A DNA stretch of 64,000 nucleotides from Albimonas marina (lineage in GTDB: Bacteria; Pseudomonadota; Alphaproteobacteria; Rhodobacterales; Rhodobacteraceae): assembly GCF_029223255.1 (NCBI RefSeq), contig NZ_JARHUC010000005.1, forward strand, positions 310,001-374,000, read 5' to 3'. Shown here piece after piece: positions 63,940 through 64,000 of this stretch. How positions within the stretch are numbered: position 1 is the stretch's first letter; every line of letters begins with the position of its first letter. The notes beneath the pieces are model-generated. The model was not told the origin of the DNA. It searched no databases and saw only the letters and a program-made list of their open reading frames with translations. A program made the translations under genes and the position numbers.

Positions 63940-64000
63940 GATGCTAAACCTGCGCGCCCGGCGGATGAAGGCCCCGGATGCGCAGATCTGGATGACGTGC

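Overview
The window is very GC-rich DNA (well above 65% G+C by eye) with dense, often overlapping genes. TRAP transporters, FixJ-type response regulators, TetR/IclR/LacI regulators and many acyl-CoA enzymes suggest a free-living, metabolically versatile alphaproteobacterium, perhaps Rhodobacterales-like. This placement is inference; there is no rRNA or marker gene to confirm it. I saw no tRNA, rRNA, CRISPR array, insertion sequence or prophage.

Region A (1-17652) is a catabolic island for a carboxylic acid that is activated to a CoA thioester. A truncated TetR regulator is followed by an FAD oxidoreductase, an SDR, an acyl-CoA dehydrogenase, a two-subunit Rieske oxygenase, a crotonase, a BadH-like SDR, an esterase, a nitronate-monooxygenase-like flavoprotein, a second crotonase, an acyl-CoA ligase, a PimC/PimD-like dehydrogenase pair and a TRAP transporter. 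A recurrent 20-bp operator occurs at four promoters here. A different palindrome (TGATCC-N2-C-N-ATCA) links the TRAP operon to the TetR gene at 18128-18766.

Region B (18128-29792) holds regulators followed by one long minus-strand operon. The regulators are the TetR, two FixJ-type response regulators, an AraC-type protein and a MASE4-like histidine kinase. The operon encodes an alpha/beta hydrolase, an isochorismatase-like hydrolase, a membrane-fusion protein, an MFS exporter fused to a monooxygenase-like domain, an XapX protein, a YtcJ-like amidohydrolase and a DoxX protein.

Region C (30579-49391) is a second acyl-CoA island. It has two acyl-CoA dehydrogenases, a class III CoA-transferase and an IclR regulator on the plus strand. 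On the minus strand are a single-chain biotin-dependent carboxylase, an AMACR-like racemase, a separate carboxyltransferase with a mini biotin carrier, a TetR regulator, two acyl-CoA ligases and a second TRAP transporter. A small ABM-domain protein ends the region on the plus strand.

Region D (50121-54813) has a small membrane protein, two sulfotransferase-like proteins and a GlfT2-like galactofuranosyltransferase, which suggests a surface glycan locus.

Region E (55070-62560) is a LacI-controlled operon with a spermidine/putrescine-type ABC importer, a nucleoside hydrolase and an adenine deaminase, suggesting uptake and salvage of purine nucleosides. A convergent M20 amidohydrolase closes the window. 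Two families of palindromic intergenic repeats lie between gene blocks.
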